Shown here: piece after piece, positions 35,349 to 45,567 of the stretch | Layout: each line of letters opens with the position of its first letter | How positions within the stretch are numbered: the stretch's first letter is position 1 | DNA from: Mucor racemosus | Taxonomy: Eukaryota > Mucoromycota > Mucoromycetes > Mucorales > Mucoraceae | Assembly: GCA_027405735.1 (NCBI GenBank) | Contig: JAPEHQ010000011.1 | Coordinates: forward strand, 186,001-250,000 | Direction: 5' to 3' | Length of the DNA stretch: 64,000 nucleotides | The notes under the pieces: model-generated | Database searches by the model: none | What the model was told of the DNA's origin: nothing | What the model saw: the letters and a program-made list of their open reading frames with translations, nothing else | Position numbers and translations under genes: made by a program

Positions 35349-35634
35349 TGTCATTTCTAATAAATAGTAATGGTAAATATATTAAGCTCACGTGATAATA
35401 TCACGTACATTCCGATCTGTTCGGTTCGATAGATCTGTTCGGTATTTAGTCATTACTAGTTATGAGTATATAAGCTCATGTTATATACTTCAATAACAAA
35501 CTCAACTTCTTTCTAATATAAATCTATTACTACTACATTTATTAATAGTTGCTCCTTCTCTTACAGACTAAACATATAAAACATAACTAAAATACCTAAT
35601 AGCCTTCGGCTATAGGTATATAACAGTTATGACA
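35349..35634. mobile_element. Solo LTR, family L2, copy 2
   Basis: 286 bp, starts T-G-T-C-A-T and ends A-T-G-A-C-A, nearly identical to 23896-24177 apart from small indels, including an extra T-C-T-T-C near the 3' part. The CACGTG palindrome is shortened and its second E-box is altered. Confidence 0.8.
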
Positions 35635-35636
35635 AT

Positions 35637-36003
35637 TTGTTACGATTGTAATTTTATTTTGTGATGCTGAATCATAATTTCGGTATTTAAATTATAAGCC
35701 AATGAAAAGCCAAACAATTGGCACCTGAGCTGAAGTTGAATTGGAATGTCTATCATTGCATTTATATAACAATTACACTATCCAAATCATTAATAAATCG
35801 AGCTTTTTTACGTTTAAAATATTTTTGGAATCTTTACTGTATTGTCATTTTATCGCTGAGATTCTATAGCAAGCTAGTAATTCAAACAAATATCGCTTAA
35901 AACACTCAATATGCCTGATTTTGTCTCGGGATCGATATATTACAGCAAGAATAATCCAACAAAACGTCAAGTTATTTCACGAAACAAGCACCGCAGAGTA
36001 TCA
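35637..36003 (+). repeat. Left arm of a 367-bp inverted repeat pair (with 38113-38480)
   Basis: Begins T-T-G-T-T-A-C and runs to G-A-G-T-A-T-C-A. Its reverse complement is at 38113-38480 with scattered mismatches (about one per 12-20 bp by eye), so it is older than the giant palindromes. The enclosed 2.1 kb contains part of R1, a MITE and solo LTR L3. It could be the ends of a foldback element or two independent insertions of one family. Confidence 0.8.
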
Positions 36004-36390
36004 TATTTTGACACAAGCGTATTGATTGATGATTAAACCTTTGGGATAATCTTTCTATAAAAGGTAACTGTCTTTTAAATTGCTATACCTACAATTTGGA
36101 TTGAATTGGTGGTTACTGTGATTATAATTGTGTTTGTTTAGATTGTAATTATATTGAAGAAGGTATATTGTTTGAAATTTGGCAGCAATTGATTCAGTGG
36201 GATTATGGAATTAAGTAGTGTTTAACCTCTTCAAGGATTTTCACACAAGATCTAGTGATGGGATTTGGTTTTTCTTAACGGGTTTGAATTTCTTATCATT
36301 CATTCTATTGGTCTGTACTTTTATTTGGAAGCTGAAAATGGTTTGCTTGGAGTTTTATGAAGTTTTCAGCATGGAATAACCAAATGGTGT

Positions 36391-36700
36391 TAATTTATCG
36401 AGACTTTGTAAATTAAAATCAACATAAAAAGTACCGTTTATTAAAATGAATTAAATATGGGTTTATATAGTTATTGGAATTGTGTTATAAGATCTAATGG
36501 ACAGGGATCCATTAGATGTGACAATAGATATTATTATTAATGTGTATAGGTATAACATGTTATGTTTCAGTGGTAATATTGCTATAAGTTATGTTTCATT
36601 ATTAGTTTCTGGGTGACAGGAACCAGTTACTGGATAGATAAGATCTGCTAGATTTGTCGGAGATCTTCTATATATCGAATGTTGTAATTCTGATAGATCA
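36391..36700. mobile_element. 310-bp insert in R1 flanked by GGTGT direct repeats
   Basis: Foreign to R1, bounded by G-G-T-G-T at 36386-36390 and 36701-36705. In intact R1 the two G-G-T-G-T occurrences are about 107 bp apart, so a deletion between them followed by insertion with a 5-bp duplication explains the structure. Ends are not canonical TG...CA (T-A-A-T-T-T and A-G-A-T-C-A), so an LTR identity is unproven. Confidence 0.45.
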
Positions 36701-36748
36701 GGTGTTCTGAGGAAAGAATTCAATTAACTTGCATTTAATTGTCATCTG

Positions 36749-36896
36749 CACTATGAACAAAAAATCTCTTAATTCTCTTAATTGTGCCACATTAAGGAAA
36801 ATAAGAAAATTTTCACTGCTTATTTTTTTTAAATTTTGTCTTATTTTCCTTAATGTGGCATAATTAAGAGAATTAAGGGACTTTTTCTTCATAGTG
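36749..36896. mobile_element. 148-bp MITE with long TIRs and CTG target duplication
   Basis: Starts C-A-C-T-A-T-G-A-A and ends T-T-C-A-T-A-G-T-G. The arms stay complementary, with few mismatches, for about 58 bp (including C-A-C-A-T-T-A-A-G-G-A-A-A-A-T-A-A-G and its complement) around a short AT-rich loop. Flanked by C-T-G at 36746-36748 and 36897-36899. R1 copy 2 has an uninterrupted C-T-G-G-G-T-A-C-T at this site, which proves insertion. CACTA-type ends and a 3-bp duplication fit a miniature EnSpm/CACTA element. Confidence 0.9.
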
Positions 36897-36925
36897 CTGG
36901 GTACTCCTTATCGTTGAATTTGTCG

Positions 36926-37591
36926 TATATTTTCAGGTTTGATAAATAATACTTAAAAAAAATACAATTTAAAAAAGAATAAGTCATGAATCAGTTCTTC
37001 AACTGTATAATAAAAACAAGGTATCGTTCATTTAGATATAAAAGTATGGTTTTTCATATTGATTTGACATTGAGATCCCGATATATAATTTAAAGCACTA
37101 CTAAATCATTAGATCTGTTTAATAATAATATATGGATTGAAATGGATCAATCATAATTTAACCATTCTTGCAGAGCTTGTGAGTTGCCTTGTTTCAATGC
37201 TGCGCTGAATATGCTTGGATGTTGATTTGATAGCTACTTGATTGATTAACCGCTGAGATGAAATAATACGGTGTTATAATTGAGGTTTAGGCGTTCTTGG
37301 TAATTACTGGATTAAACTTAGTACGCTAGGAGTTTCTTATATCCGATATCAAGACTTGCACTTCACTACATGTCGTAGTCAATAGATTGTGAGATGTATT
37401 GATACTGTAGAAGTTGATAATGTATGATACTAGTAGGTGGAGTACAACAATGATTACACAAAGTATATTGAATACCTTAATGGTATAACCGTAGTCATAA
37501 TAAAGACACCTTTTTATTTATTTGACTACAATATTATAATATCCATCTATTACATACTGTCTTAGTATAATATTATTATTGTTATTATTAT
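36926..37591. other. Gene-free stretch before solo LTR L3
   Basis: No coding signal. Ends in an ATT/TTA microsatellite (about 37570-37591) that was the LTR target. Confidence 0.55.
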
Positions 37592-38053
37592 TGTGGAATA
37601 GATAGAAGTATTTACGGAAAAAAAGTATAAAAAAACAATAGGAATTCGACTAGATAACATTAGGGTTTCATTATCAAGTTAAATTCTACTTGAGAGCTTT
37701 TGTAATAATAAATGTCCTCTTTATATAGTTTTTATCAGAGAGATTAGGTAATCATTCCTAGGTTCATACATAGCCAATAATACCCCTTGTCAGATATAAA
37801 TCTTGATAGCAACCAACCGGTGTATTCATAGAGTTCATGGGTCCTTGATCATAATGGTATTCTTAGATCCATATTATGTTGATTGGTCTTTAATTATAAG
37901 CTGCTAGGATAGAAGCTCGGTAGAAAATCTATATTAGTATGAATCAGCATATATCATTTAGTAGTGTAATGTCTATTTACGCTAGCTCTACTTTAATTGA
38001 GAGTCAGATGAAATGTAGATCAAGATAGTGGATAAATATGTACATATTCCACA
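37592..38053. mobile_element. Solo LTR, family L3, copy 1
   Basis: 462 bp with ends T-G-T-G-G-A-A-T and A-T-T-C-C-A-C-A, flanked by A-T-T-A-T at 37587-37591 and 38054-38058. Similar in reverse orientation to 56750-57181 (shared C-G-A-A-T-T-C-C-T-A-T-T-G-T-T block and C-A-T-T-T-C-A-T-C-T-G). By orientation, transcription would run on the minus strand. Confidence 0.9.
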
Positions 38054-38112
38054 ATTATTATTGATCAGACCCAGATACAAATATTAAATCTATATGTTTG
38101 TATCTGACACAT

Positions 38113-38480
38113 TGATACTCTGCGGTGCTTGTTTCGTGAAATAACTTGACGTTTTGTTGGATTATTCTTGCAGTAATATAACGATCTCGAGACAAAATTA
38201 GATATATTAAGTGTTTTAAGCGATATTCGTTTGAATTACTAGCTTGATATAGAACTTCAGCGATAAAATGACAATTCAGTAAAGGTTCCAAAAATATTTT
38301 AAACGTAAGAAAGCTCGATTTATTAATGATTTGGATAATGTAATTGTTATATAAATGCAATGATAGACATTCCAATTCAACTTCAGTTCAGGTACCAATT
38401 GTTTGACTTTTCATTGGCTTATAAATTCAAATACCGAAATTATGATTCAGCATCACAAAATAAAATTACAATTGTAACAA
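38113..38480 (-). repeat. Right arm of the 367-bp inverted repeat pair
   Basis: Reverse complement of 35637-36003, ending G-T-A-A-C-A-A at 38480, 8-10 bp upstream of a tRNA-like sequence. Confidence 0.8.
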
Positions 38481-38488
38481 CATAAGCT

Positions 38489-38558
38489 GTTTGTTTAGTT
38501 CAGTGGTTAATACTTGTGCTTTTGACATAGGAGGCCCAGGTTTGATCCTCGGCAAGTA
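38489..38558 (+). pseudogene. tRNA-like sequence (possible tRNA-Lys pseudogene)
   Basis: Has an A-box-like T-A-G-T-T-C-A-G-T-G-G, an anticodon-type stem-loop with loop C-T-T-T-T-G-A (TTT), and a B-box-like G-G-T-T-T-G-A-T-C-C. The T-stem has a mismatch and the acceptor arms pair poorly, so a functional tRNA is unlikely. Read on the plus strand; its upstream side abuts the inverted-repeat arm ending at 38480. Confidence 0.4.
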
Positions 38559-38559
38559 A

Positions 38560-39415
38560 ATTTTTATGTACATTTTCTTAAAAATATGCATTGGATTTAT
38601 TAAAGCAATTTATATGACAAAACATTTAGGAAAGCTTGCTCCCTAGTGTTAGGGAGCTCAATTTAGCAGTGCGAGTGCGAGCTAATACTCCTTGCCCTTT
38701 GTCATGCTTGTATGTACATCTGGCCTGCTTGTCTACTTGATATCAAAGCAAATAGGCATATCACACAAAGCAAATACAATTTTTAGTTTCCATAAGTTTA
38801 GCTTCAAAAAGTCAAAATGCATACACATTTTGCTTGATATCAGGCTGCAAAAATGCAGTACAATGCTTGCACTAGCACTCGGATTTGCTTGAGTCCTTAT
38901 AAAACTGGTTAATAATCTCTTTAGTGCTTTTAAGATGCAAAGTAGTACTTGATTTCTGCTTACCCGATTATGCTACCACTTGGACTCGGGCCTTCTTGTA
39001 TTATTCTCAGATAGATAAAGATCAATGAATGCTCGATTAAATTGCTCGAGGTCGCTTGCGATAGGCTGTTTTTCAAACGCAAGATTCATAGGATCAATTA
39101 CTTATTTCCAAATGAAACGTTTTGTTTTATTGATAGCTCCAATTTTCCGTCTTGTAGCAAATGGAATAATACAAAAACCTATATCGTATATTTAACTCTG
39201 TTCCACGGAAATTTGATTGTACAAATCTCCATTTGCATAGATTATTTACATTAATTTCATCGCAATAGAAGGTTGATAGCGTAATTTTGGCATTAAAGTG
39301 GTGATGGCATACATTTCTTTAACATTGCGTAGAATTTTAAATCACAAATGTGTGTAGCATTTCAAACTCCAGGTGTGACCAGCAGTTTTAATTACAGATG
39401 CATGTTGCACAGTCT
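38560..39415. other. Gene-free stretch before the tandem repeats
   Basis: No domain-bearing frame. A slightly GC-richer part at 38630-39060 contains frames (38692-38892, 39042-39254) without recognisable motifs. Confidence 0.5.
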
Positions 39416-39553
39416 ACATATGTGGCTTAATATTTACATGTCATACATTTCACATATGTGGCTTAACATTTATATGCCATACATTTTACATCTGCGGCTT
39501 AGCCTTCAAATATCGTTCAGTTGACATCTGCGGCTTAGATTTCACATGCTCTG
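39416..39553. repeat. 36-bp degenerate tandem repeat, four units
   Basis: Units start A-C-A-T-A/C-T-G-T/C-G-G-C-T-T-A at 39416, 39452, 39488 and 39524. The remainder of each unit is less conserved. Lies just before the larger arrays. Confidence 0.7.
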
Positions 39554-39639
39554 AATTTATGGGGTTCTCATTGATGCGGTTCTGCAGTAATGGGGACAGG
39601 TAAATTAGACTGCATTTTTGCTAATGTATTTGTTTATAA

Positions 39640-41640
39640 TTAAGTCATCATTTTTCATCAATTTTTTCCGCAATCAGTTTTTTCTTTGTTAACTCAAGGG
39701 GCATCTTCTGTAAAAAAAGCAACTTTTAAAATAAATGCAGTTTTTAAATTTGAATTGATTCCCTGAATTTATTCATTGAATTTATTCATAGAGTTTTTCT
39801 GTAACAAAAAAACAATATTTTGTCAACAGTTTTTTCCTAGAATTTATTCAAGGGATGTTTTTCTGTATAAAAAAATAACAAAATGGCAATAAAGGTAAGT
39901 ATTATAGTGCGATAGCACTTTTTCCTTTGGATTTATTCAAAGGGCACTTTTCTGATCAAAAAAAGTGGCTTTTACATTAATTTGTAGTTATTTCTTTGGA
40001 TTCTTCCACTGGAGTTTCTACATCCAATGAAGAATTAGTTTTTCCTTTGGATTTATTCAGAGGGTACTTTTCTAATCAAAAAAAGTGGCTTTTATATTAA
40101 ATTGTAGTTATTTTTATGAATTATTCATAGAATTCCTGCATACAATGAAAAATTAGTTTTTCCTTTGGATTTATTCATTGGGTACTTTTCTGATCAAAAA
40201 AAGTGGCTTTTGCATTAATTTGCAGTAATTTTTTGCATTTTTCAAAGGGAGTTTTTACAACCACCAATGAAAAATCAGTTTTTCCTTTGGATTTATTCAT
40301 TGGGCACTTTTCTAATCAAAAAAAGTGGCTTTTACATTAATTTGTAGTTATTTCTTTGGATTCTTCCACTGGAGTTTCTACATGCAATGAAGAATTAGTT
40401 TTTCCTTTGGATTTATTCAGAGGGCACTTTTCTATTCAAAAAAAGTGGCTTTTACATTAATTTGTAATAATTTTTTGCATTTTTCAAAGGGAGTTTTTAC
40501 AACCACCAATGAAAAATCAGTTTTTCCTTTGGATTTATTCATTGGGCACTTTTCTATTCAAAAAAAGTGGCTTTTACATTAATTTGTAATAATTTTTTGC
40601 ATTTTTCAAAGGGAGTTTTTACAACCACCAATGAAAAATTAGTTTTTCCTTTGGATTTATTCATAGGGCACTTTTCTATTCAAAAAAAGTGGCTTTTACA
40701 TTAATTTGTAGTTATTTCTTTGGATTCTTCCACTGGAGTTTCTACATCCAATGAAGAATTAGTTTTTCCTTTGGATTTATTCAGAGGGCACTTTTCTATT
40801 CAAAAAAAGTGGCTTTTACATTAATTTGCAGTAATTTTTTGCATTTTTCAAAGGGAGTTTTTACAACCACCAATGAAAAATCAGTTTTTCCTTTGGATTT
40901 ATTCATTGGGCACTTTTCTAATCAAAAAAAGTGGCTTTTACATTAATTTGTAGTTATTTCTTTGGATTCTTCCACTGGAGTTTCTACATCCAATGAAGAA
41001 TTAGTTTTTCCTTTGGATTTATTCAGAGGGCACTTTTCTGATCAAAAAAAGTGGCTTTTACATTAATTTGTAGTTATTTCTTTGGATTCTTCCACTGGAG
41101 TTTCTACATCCAATGAAGAATTAGTTTTTCCTTTGGATTTATTCAGAGGGCACTTTTCTATTCAAAAAAAGTGGCTTTTACATTAATTTGCAGTAATTTT
41201 TTGCATTTTTCAAAGGGAGTTTTTACAACCACCAATGAAAAATCAGTTTTTCCTTTGGATTTATTCATTGGGCACTTTTCTAATCAAAAAAAGTGGCTTT
41301 TGCATTAATTTGCAGTAATTTTTTGCATTTTTCAAAGGGAGTTTTTACAACCACCAATGAAAAATTAGTTTTTCCTTTGGATTTATTCATAGGGCACTTT
41401 TCTGATCAAAAAAAGTGGCTTTTACATTAATTTGTAGTTATTTCTTTGGATTCTTCCACTGGAGTTTCTACATGCAATGAAGAATTAGTTTTTCCTTTGG
41501 ATTTATTCAGAGGGTACTTTTCTAATCAAAAAAAGTGGCTTTTATATTAAATTGTAGTTATTTTTATGAATTATTCATAGAAGTCCCTACATCAAATGAA
41601 AAAACAGTTTTTCCTTCGGATTTATCTAAAGGGCGTTTTC
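39640..41640. repeat. About 120-bp tandem repeat array
   Basis: About 14-15 regular units from about 39900 (earlier ones diverged), each with T-T-T-T-T-C-C-T-T-T-G-G, A-T-T-T-A-T-T-C, G-G-G-C-A-C-T-T-T-T-C-T and A-A-A-A-A-A-A-G-T-G-G-C-T-T-T. Two subtypes alternate irregularly: one with T-C-T-T-C-C-A-C-T-G-G-A-G-T-T-T-C and one with T-T-T-T-T-C-A-A-A-G-G-G-A-G-T-T-T. The mosaic order points to unequal exchange. Open frames on it are a by-product of the period. Confidence 0.93.
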
Positions 41641-41659
41641 TGTAAAAAAACACAACATG

Positions 41660-43190
41660 GTGGGAGAGCAGTTTTTTTGCATAAATTTATTTATGCTTAT
41701 TTTCTGTATAAAAAAAAATAACACAGCTTTTTTGCATAAATTTATTTGTGCTTGTTTTCTGTATAAAAAAAATAACACAGTTTTTTTGCATAAATTTATT
41801 TATGCTTATTTTCTGTATAAAAAAATTAACACAGTTTTTTTGCATAAATTTATTTGTGCTTGTTTTCTGTATAAAAAAAATAACACAGTTTTTTTGCATA
41901 AATTTATTTATGCTTATTTTCTGTATAAAAAAAAATAACACAGTTTTTTTGCATAAATTTATTTATGCTTATTTTCTGTATAAAAAAAAATAACACAGCT
42001 TTTTTGCATAAATTTATTTGTGCTTGTTTTCTGTATAAAAAAAATAACACAGTTTTTTTGCATAAATTTATTTATGCTTATTTTCTGTATAAAAAAATAA
42101 CAAAGTTTTTTTTGCATAGATTTGTTTGTGCTTATTTTCTGTATAAAAAAAAACAGTTTTTTTTGCATAGATTTATTTATGCTTTTTTTCTGTATAAAAA
42201 AATAAGACGGTGCAATAGCACAGTTTTTTTGCATAAACTTATATATGCTTATTTTCTGTATAAAAAGAATAACACAGTTTTTTTTGCATAGATTTATTTA
42301 TGCTTATTTTCTGTATAAAAAAATTAACACAGTTTTTTTCCATAAATTTATTTATGCTTATTTTCTGTATAAAAAAATTAACACAGTTTTTTTGCATAAA
42401 TTTATTTGTGCTTGTTTTCTGTATAAAAAAAATAACACAGTTTTTTTGCATAAATTTATTTATGCTTATTTTCTGTATAAAAAAAAATAACACAGTTTTT
42501 TTGCATAAATTTATTTGTGCTTGTTTTCTGTATAAAAAAAATAACACAGTTTTTTTGCATAGATTTATTTGTGCTTATTTTCTGTATAAAAAAAATAACA
42601 CAGTTTTTTTGCATAGATTTATTTATGCATATTTTGGGTATAGAATTGTATGACAGTTTTTTTTGCATAAATTTATTTGTGCTTATTTTCTGTATAAAAA
42701 AAATAACACAGTTTTTTTGCATAGATTTATTTATGCTTATTTTCTGTATAAAAAAATAACACAGTTTTTTTGCATAAATTTATTTATGCTTATTTTCTGT
42801 ATAAAAAAATAACACAGTTTTTTTCCATAAATTTATTTATGCTTATTTTCTGTATAAAAAAATAACACAGTTTTTTTGCATAGATTTATTTATGCTTATT
42901 TTCTGTATAAAAAAATAACACAGTTTTTTTGCATAAATTTATTTATGCTTATTTTCTGTATAAAAAAATAACACAGTTTTTTTGCATGAATTTATTTATG
43001 CTTATTTTCTGTATAAAAAAAATAGGACTATTTTTTGCATAAATTTATTTATGCATATTTTGGGTATAGAATTGTATGACAGTTTTTTTTGCATAAATTT
43101 ATTTGTGCTTATTTTCTGTATAAAAAAATAACACAGTTTTTTTTGCATAGATTTATTTATGCTTATTTTCTGTATAAAAAAATTAATTAT
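41660..43190. repeat. About 54-bp tandem repeat array with a hairpin in each unit
   Basis: About 28 units spaced 53-57 bp. Each has a poly-T run, G-C-A-T-A-A-A-T-T-T-A-T-T-T-A-T-G-C (7-bp stem, 4-base loop), T-T-T-T-C-T-G-T-A-T and a poly-A run. Common variants change A-T-G-C to G-T-G-C or A-A-A to A-G-A. Because 54 is divisible by three, long frames stay open on both strands; no coding function is supported. Confidence 0.93.
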
Positions 43191-43470
43191 ATTGCACCGT
43201 TGCAGTTTTTTTCTTTGGATTTATTCAAGGGATATTTTTCTGTATAAAAAAATAATTATATTGCACCGTCGCAGTTTTTTTCCTTGGATTTATTTAAGGG
43301 ATATTTTTCTGTATAAAAAAAATAATTATATTGCACCGTTGCAGTTTTTTTCTTTGGATTTATTCAAGGGATATTTTTCTGTGGGAAAAAAGGAACTTTC
43401 ATCAAATGAAATTTGTTTGAAGCTTTTCATTGGGGGTTTTGACTGCAAAAAAAAGCAACTTTTTATAACA
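43190..43470. repeat. About 68-bp tandem repeat (three units), hybrid of the two arrays
   Basis: Three units with A-T-T-A-T-A-T-T-G-C-A-C-C-G-T-T/C-G-C-A-G, then T-T-T-G-G-A-T-T-T-A-T-T-C-A-A-G-G-G (as in the 120-bp unit) and T-T-T-T-C-T-G-T-A-T-A-A-A-A (as in the 54-bp unit). A diverged unit continues to about 43470. Confidence 0.85.
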
Positions 43471-43486
43471 TTGGTTATATTTTACT

Positions 43487-43514
43487 TTAATTATTATTAT
43501 TATTATTATTATTA
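43487..43514. repeat. (TTA)n microsatellite
   Basis: Eight to nine T-T-A units immediately after the tandem block. Confidence 0.9.
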
Positions 43515-43906
43515 GATTAATTATCATTTTTATTTTATTTATTTTAATTTACTTCAATTTATTTTTATTTATAAACTTCTATTTTCCAGCTAACTAAGCA
43601 TTCTGTTAATTAAAAAATCAAATATTGTACGCAAATGAGATCGTAAATTTATACCATAGTTTGGAGATTTTGTTTCAGCAAAAATTTTGACCAACTGAAA
43701 TCAAGCTTTATTAACAATAACGTTGTAATAGAGCATTAAATTGCTGTGGTCGGATATTGTACTTTGAAGCACCAAATCCTCAACACGAGGCCTTTATTGG
43801 CAATTTAATTTATCTTATTGGATGCAGTACCACTATTCATCACATAATACGATTTGCTAAGATCCCTCGTTAATTAATCTACTTTTAAACTATCCTAGGT
43901 AACTAT
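43515..43906. other. Gene-free AT-rich spacer
   Basis: No coding or repeat structure recognised between the tandem block and repeat R2. Confidence 0.5.
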
Positions 43907-44140
43907 TGAGAGTTTATGAATTCATACAATCTTATTTATAGAAATAATAATAATAAAGACTAGTAACATTTATTATGGAGAACGTAGGCTTTATTACTAG
44001 AAAAACTAATGGTAAAAGAAAGAACTAAGAGCTTCTAGGTCTTGGTTTAAAAGACTACTTATACGAATTACATTCCAATATGAGTTAGAAATGAAATTGG
44101 CTTCAAAATTGGCTGTTTAATATCCTCAAAAACCGAAAAC
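43907..44140 (+). repeat. Dispersed repeat R2, copy 2
   Basis: Matches the reverse complement of 8764-8992. Abuts the truncated LTR L2 at 44145. Confidence 0.75.
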
Positions 44141-44144
44141 TATA

Positions 44145-44257
44145 ACTAGTAAGGACTAAATACCAAACAAATCTATCGAACCGAACAGGCCGCAATGCAT
44201 GTGATATATATTACGTGAGCTTAGTATATTCACCATTACTATTTACTAGAAATGACA
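44145..44257 (-). mobile_element. Truncated solo LTR, family L2, copy 3
   Basis: Reverse complement of about the first 113 bp of L2, ending A-A-A-T-G-A-C-A at 44257. The CACGTG palindrome is decayed. Followed by a short C-T-A-A-T-A microsatellite at about 44270-44305. Confidence 0.7.
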
Positions 44258-44612
44258 TCCGACATTAACATAATACTAATACTAATACTAACACTAATAC
44301 TAATATCTTTATTTAAGTGTATTTATAAGAAAAAGAATGAAGATGCCAATTATAAGTATAAAAATCAGGTATTTGTATGTTTTAGGAGCACAGATATAGG
44401 GTGTCGAATCAAGATAAAGTTGGTTGATTGATATAACGGATAATAAATGCAATGTCATCTATTGAATGGTTGAATGTACATAAATGTATAAAGCAAAGCT
44501 TACTTTTGAATAAAGGTACTAATTATTCTGATTAATATCAATAGGCTCAAAAAGCATAGTTAAGTGCAATCATTGCTATTAAATAGCATAATTTAATATG
44601 TAGAAAACTCTT

Positions 44613-44953
44613 TGTAATGATTCACATTACATGATGCTTCAACAATAATTGCATGAATTAGTTCCAGTTGCATAATTCATATAAATATGTAAATGTTAAA
44701 TCAGGTATTGAACATTAGTGAAAATATCTGTTTTCTTCCTTCATTAATAATTTTAATCAAATAAACTTATTATCACAACCATAACCGATCTATTACTTAA
44801 TACTACTTGTCAAATATTAATCACACTTAGCACATAGTAAGTATTGACCAAAGTAATAGTCAACTACAATTAGTAACACCAACAACGTCCACCCCTAGTA
44901 CTTCTTTCTTAATAGACTACTCAATCTATTACAAGATGATAGTACTTATTACA
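44613..44953. mobile_element. Probable solo LTR, family L6, in element C
   Basis: 341 bp with ends T-G-T-A-A-T-G-A and T-T-A-T-T-A-C-A, and flanks C-T-C-T-T and C-C-C-T-T that would be a 5-bp duplication with one change. It has A-T-A-T-A-A-A-T-A and A-A-T-A-A-A-C-T-T motifs. Mirror copy at 52621-52961. Confidence 0.5.
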
Positions 44954-45363
44954 CCCTTGAAGCATTTACTCTTTTTTTGTGGTAATAATGCTACAAATCA
45001 TCGTTCAATATGACTGAATATTAATGAATTAGAGAAAATAAAACTGGTAAAAAACTGATACCCAATGTACACTGAGGTCAAAATTGATAAAGGGTGAATT
45101 CATTGTGTAGTGAAAATTGCATCATTTTGATGGATAGAAATTACAGGATCAAGATGTTATATTTGCCTCAGGATTTTGAAAAGGGTTTAAAAGCATACTT
45201 TATCAAAATTACTTAGATGTTAAATACTGACCATATGATATTTGTATCATCTTGCTTTTTATTTACTAATAGCTGTATTATTAAAAATCAAGCTTTTCAT
45301 AGCTTATAACAATAATGACAATGGGATATTTCTGATTTTAGATTGACATTTATCATAAGGCGG

Positions 45364-45567
45364 GCTGATGATACGTTTGATACTCCTGTAGACGGAACCA
45401 GTCAATTTAATTTATGGAATTTGAATGAAAATACCGAGAAACCATCTGTAAGTACTTAAGTTGTTTCTGTCAACGCATTGAATAAACTGGCTTCTGACAA
45501 AGAGGGTAAAAAGAAGGCAGCAATAAGTTCCAGCGATGGCTATATTTATGCTTATAATATTGGAGAA
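45364..45567 (+). pseudogene. Captured dynein intermediate chain fragment in element C
   Basis: Translation contains V-D-G-T-S-Q-F-N-L-W-N-L-N-E-N-T-E, A-L-N-K-L-A-S-D-K-E-G-K-K-K-A-A-I and S-S-S-D-G-Y-I-Y-A-Y-N-I-G-E, then a GTAAGG donor-like site exactly after G-E. A TAA follows V-S-T, at the same codon as in elements A/B. The sequence is clearly diverged from A/B, so the capture predates the split of the two element lineages. Confidence 0.78.

Larger units (their letters stand above)
36005..36925. mobile_element. Dispersed repeat R1, copy 3, rearranged
   Basis: Matches R1 from its start to about 36390 and again at 36701-36748 and 36897-36925. Relative to copy 1, about 109 bp is missing and replaced by 36391-36700; a MITE then splits the remaining part. 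The 3' end of R1 is absent. Confidence 0.7.

Noticed and set aside
36698..36892. 64-residue minus-strand frame
   Set aside because: It is the translation of the MITE and its flanks.
38489..38558. Functional tRNA gene
   Set aside because: Acceptor and T stems do not pair well enough, so it is reported only as a tRNA-like pseudogene.
39640..43470. CRISPR-like array
   Set aside because: The units are contiguous tandem repeats without unique spacers, there are no cas genes, and the genome is eukaryotic with spliced genes.
41657..43515. Long overlapping open frames on both strands in the 54-bp array, giving Phe/Lys/Ile-rich repeat proteins
   Set aside because: They exist only because the period is divisible by three and the units lack stops. 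All frames and strands are open at once, there is no start context, and indels in the array shift frames freely.
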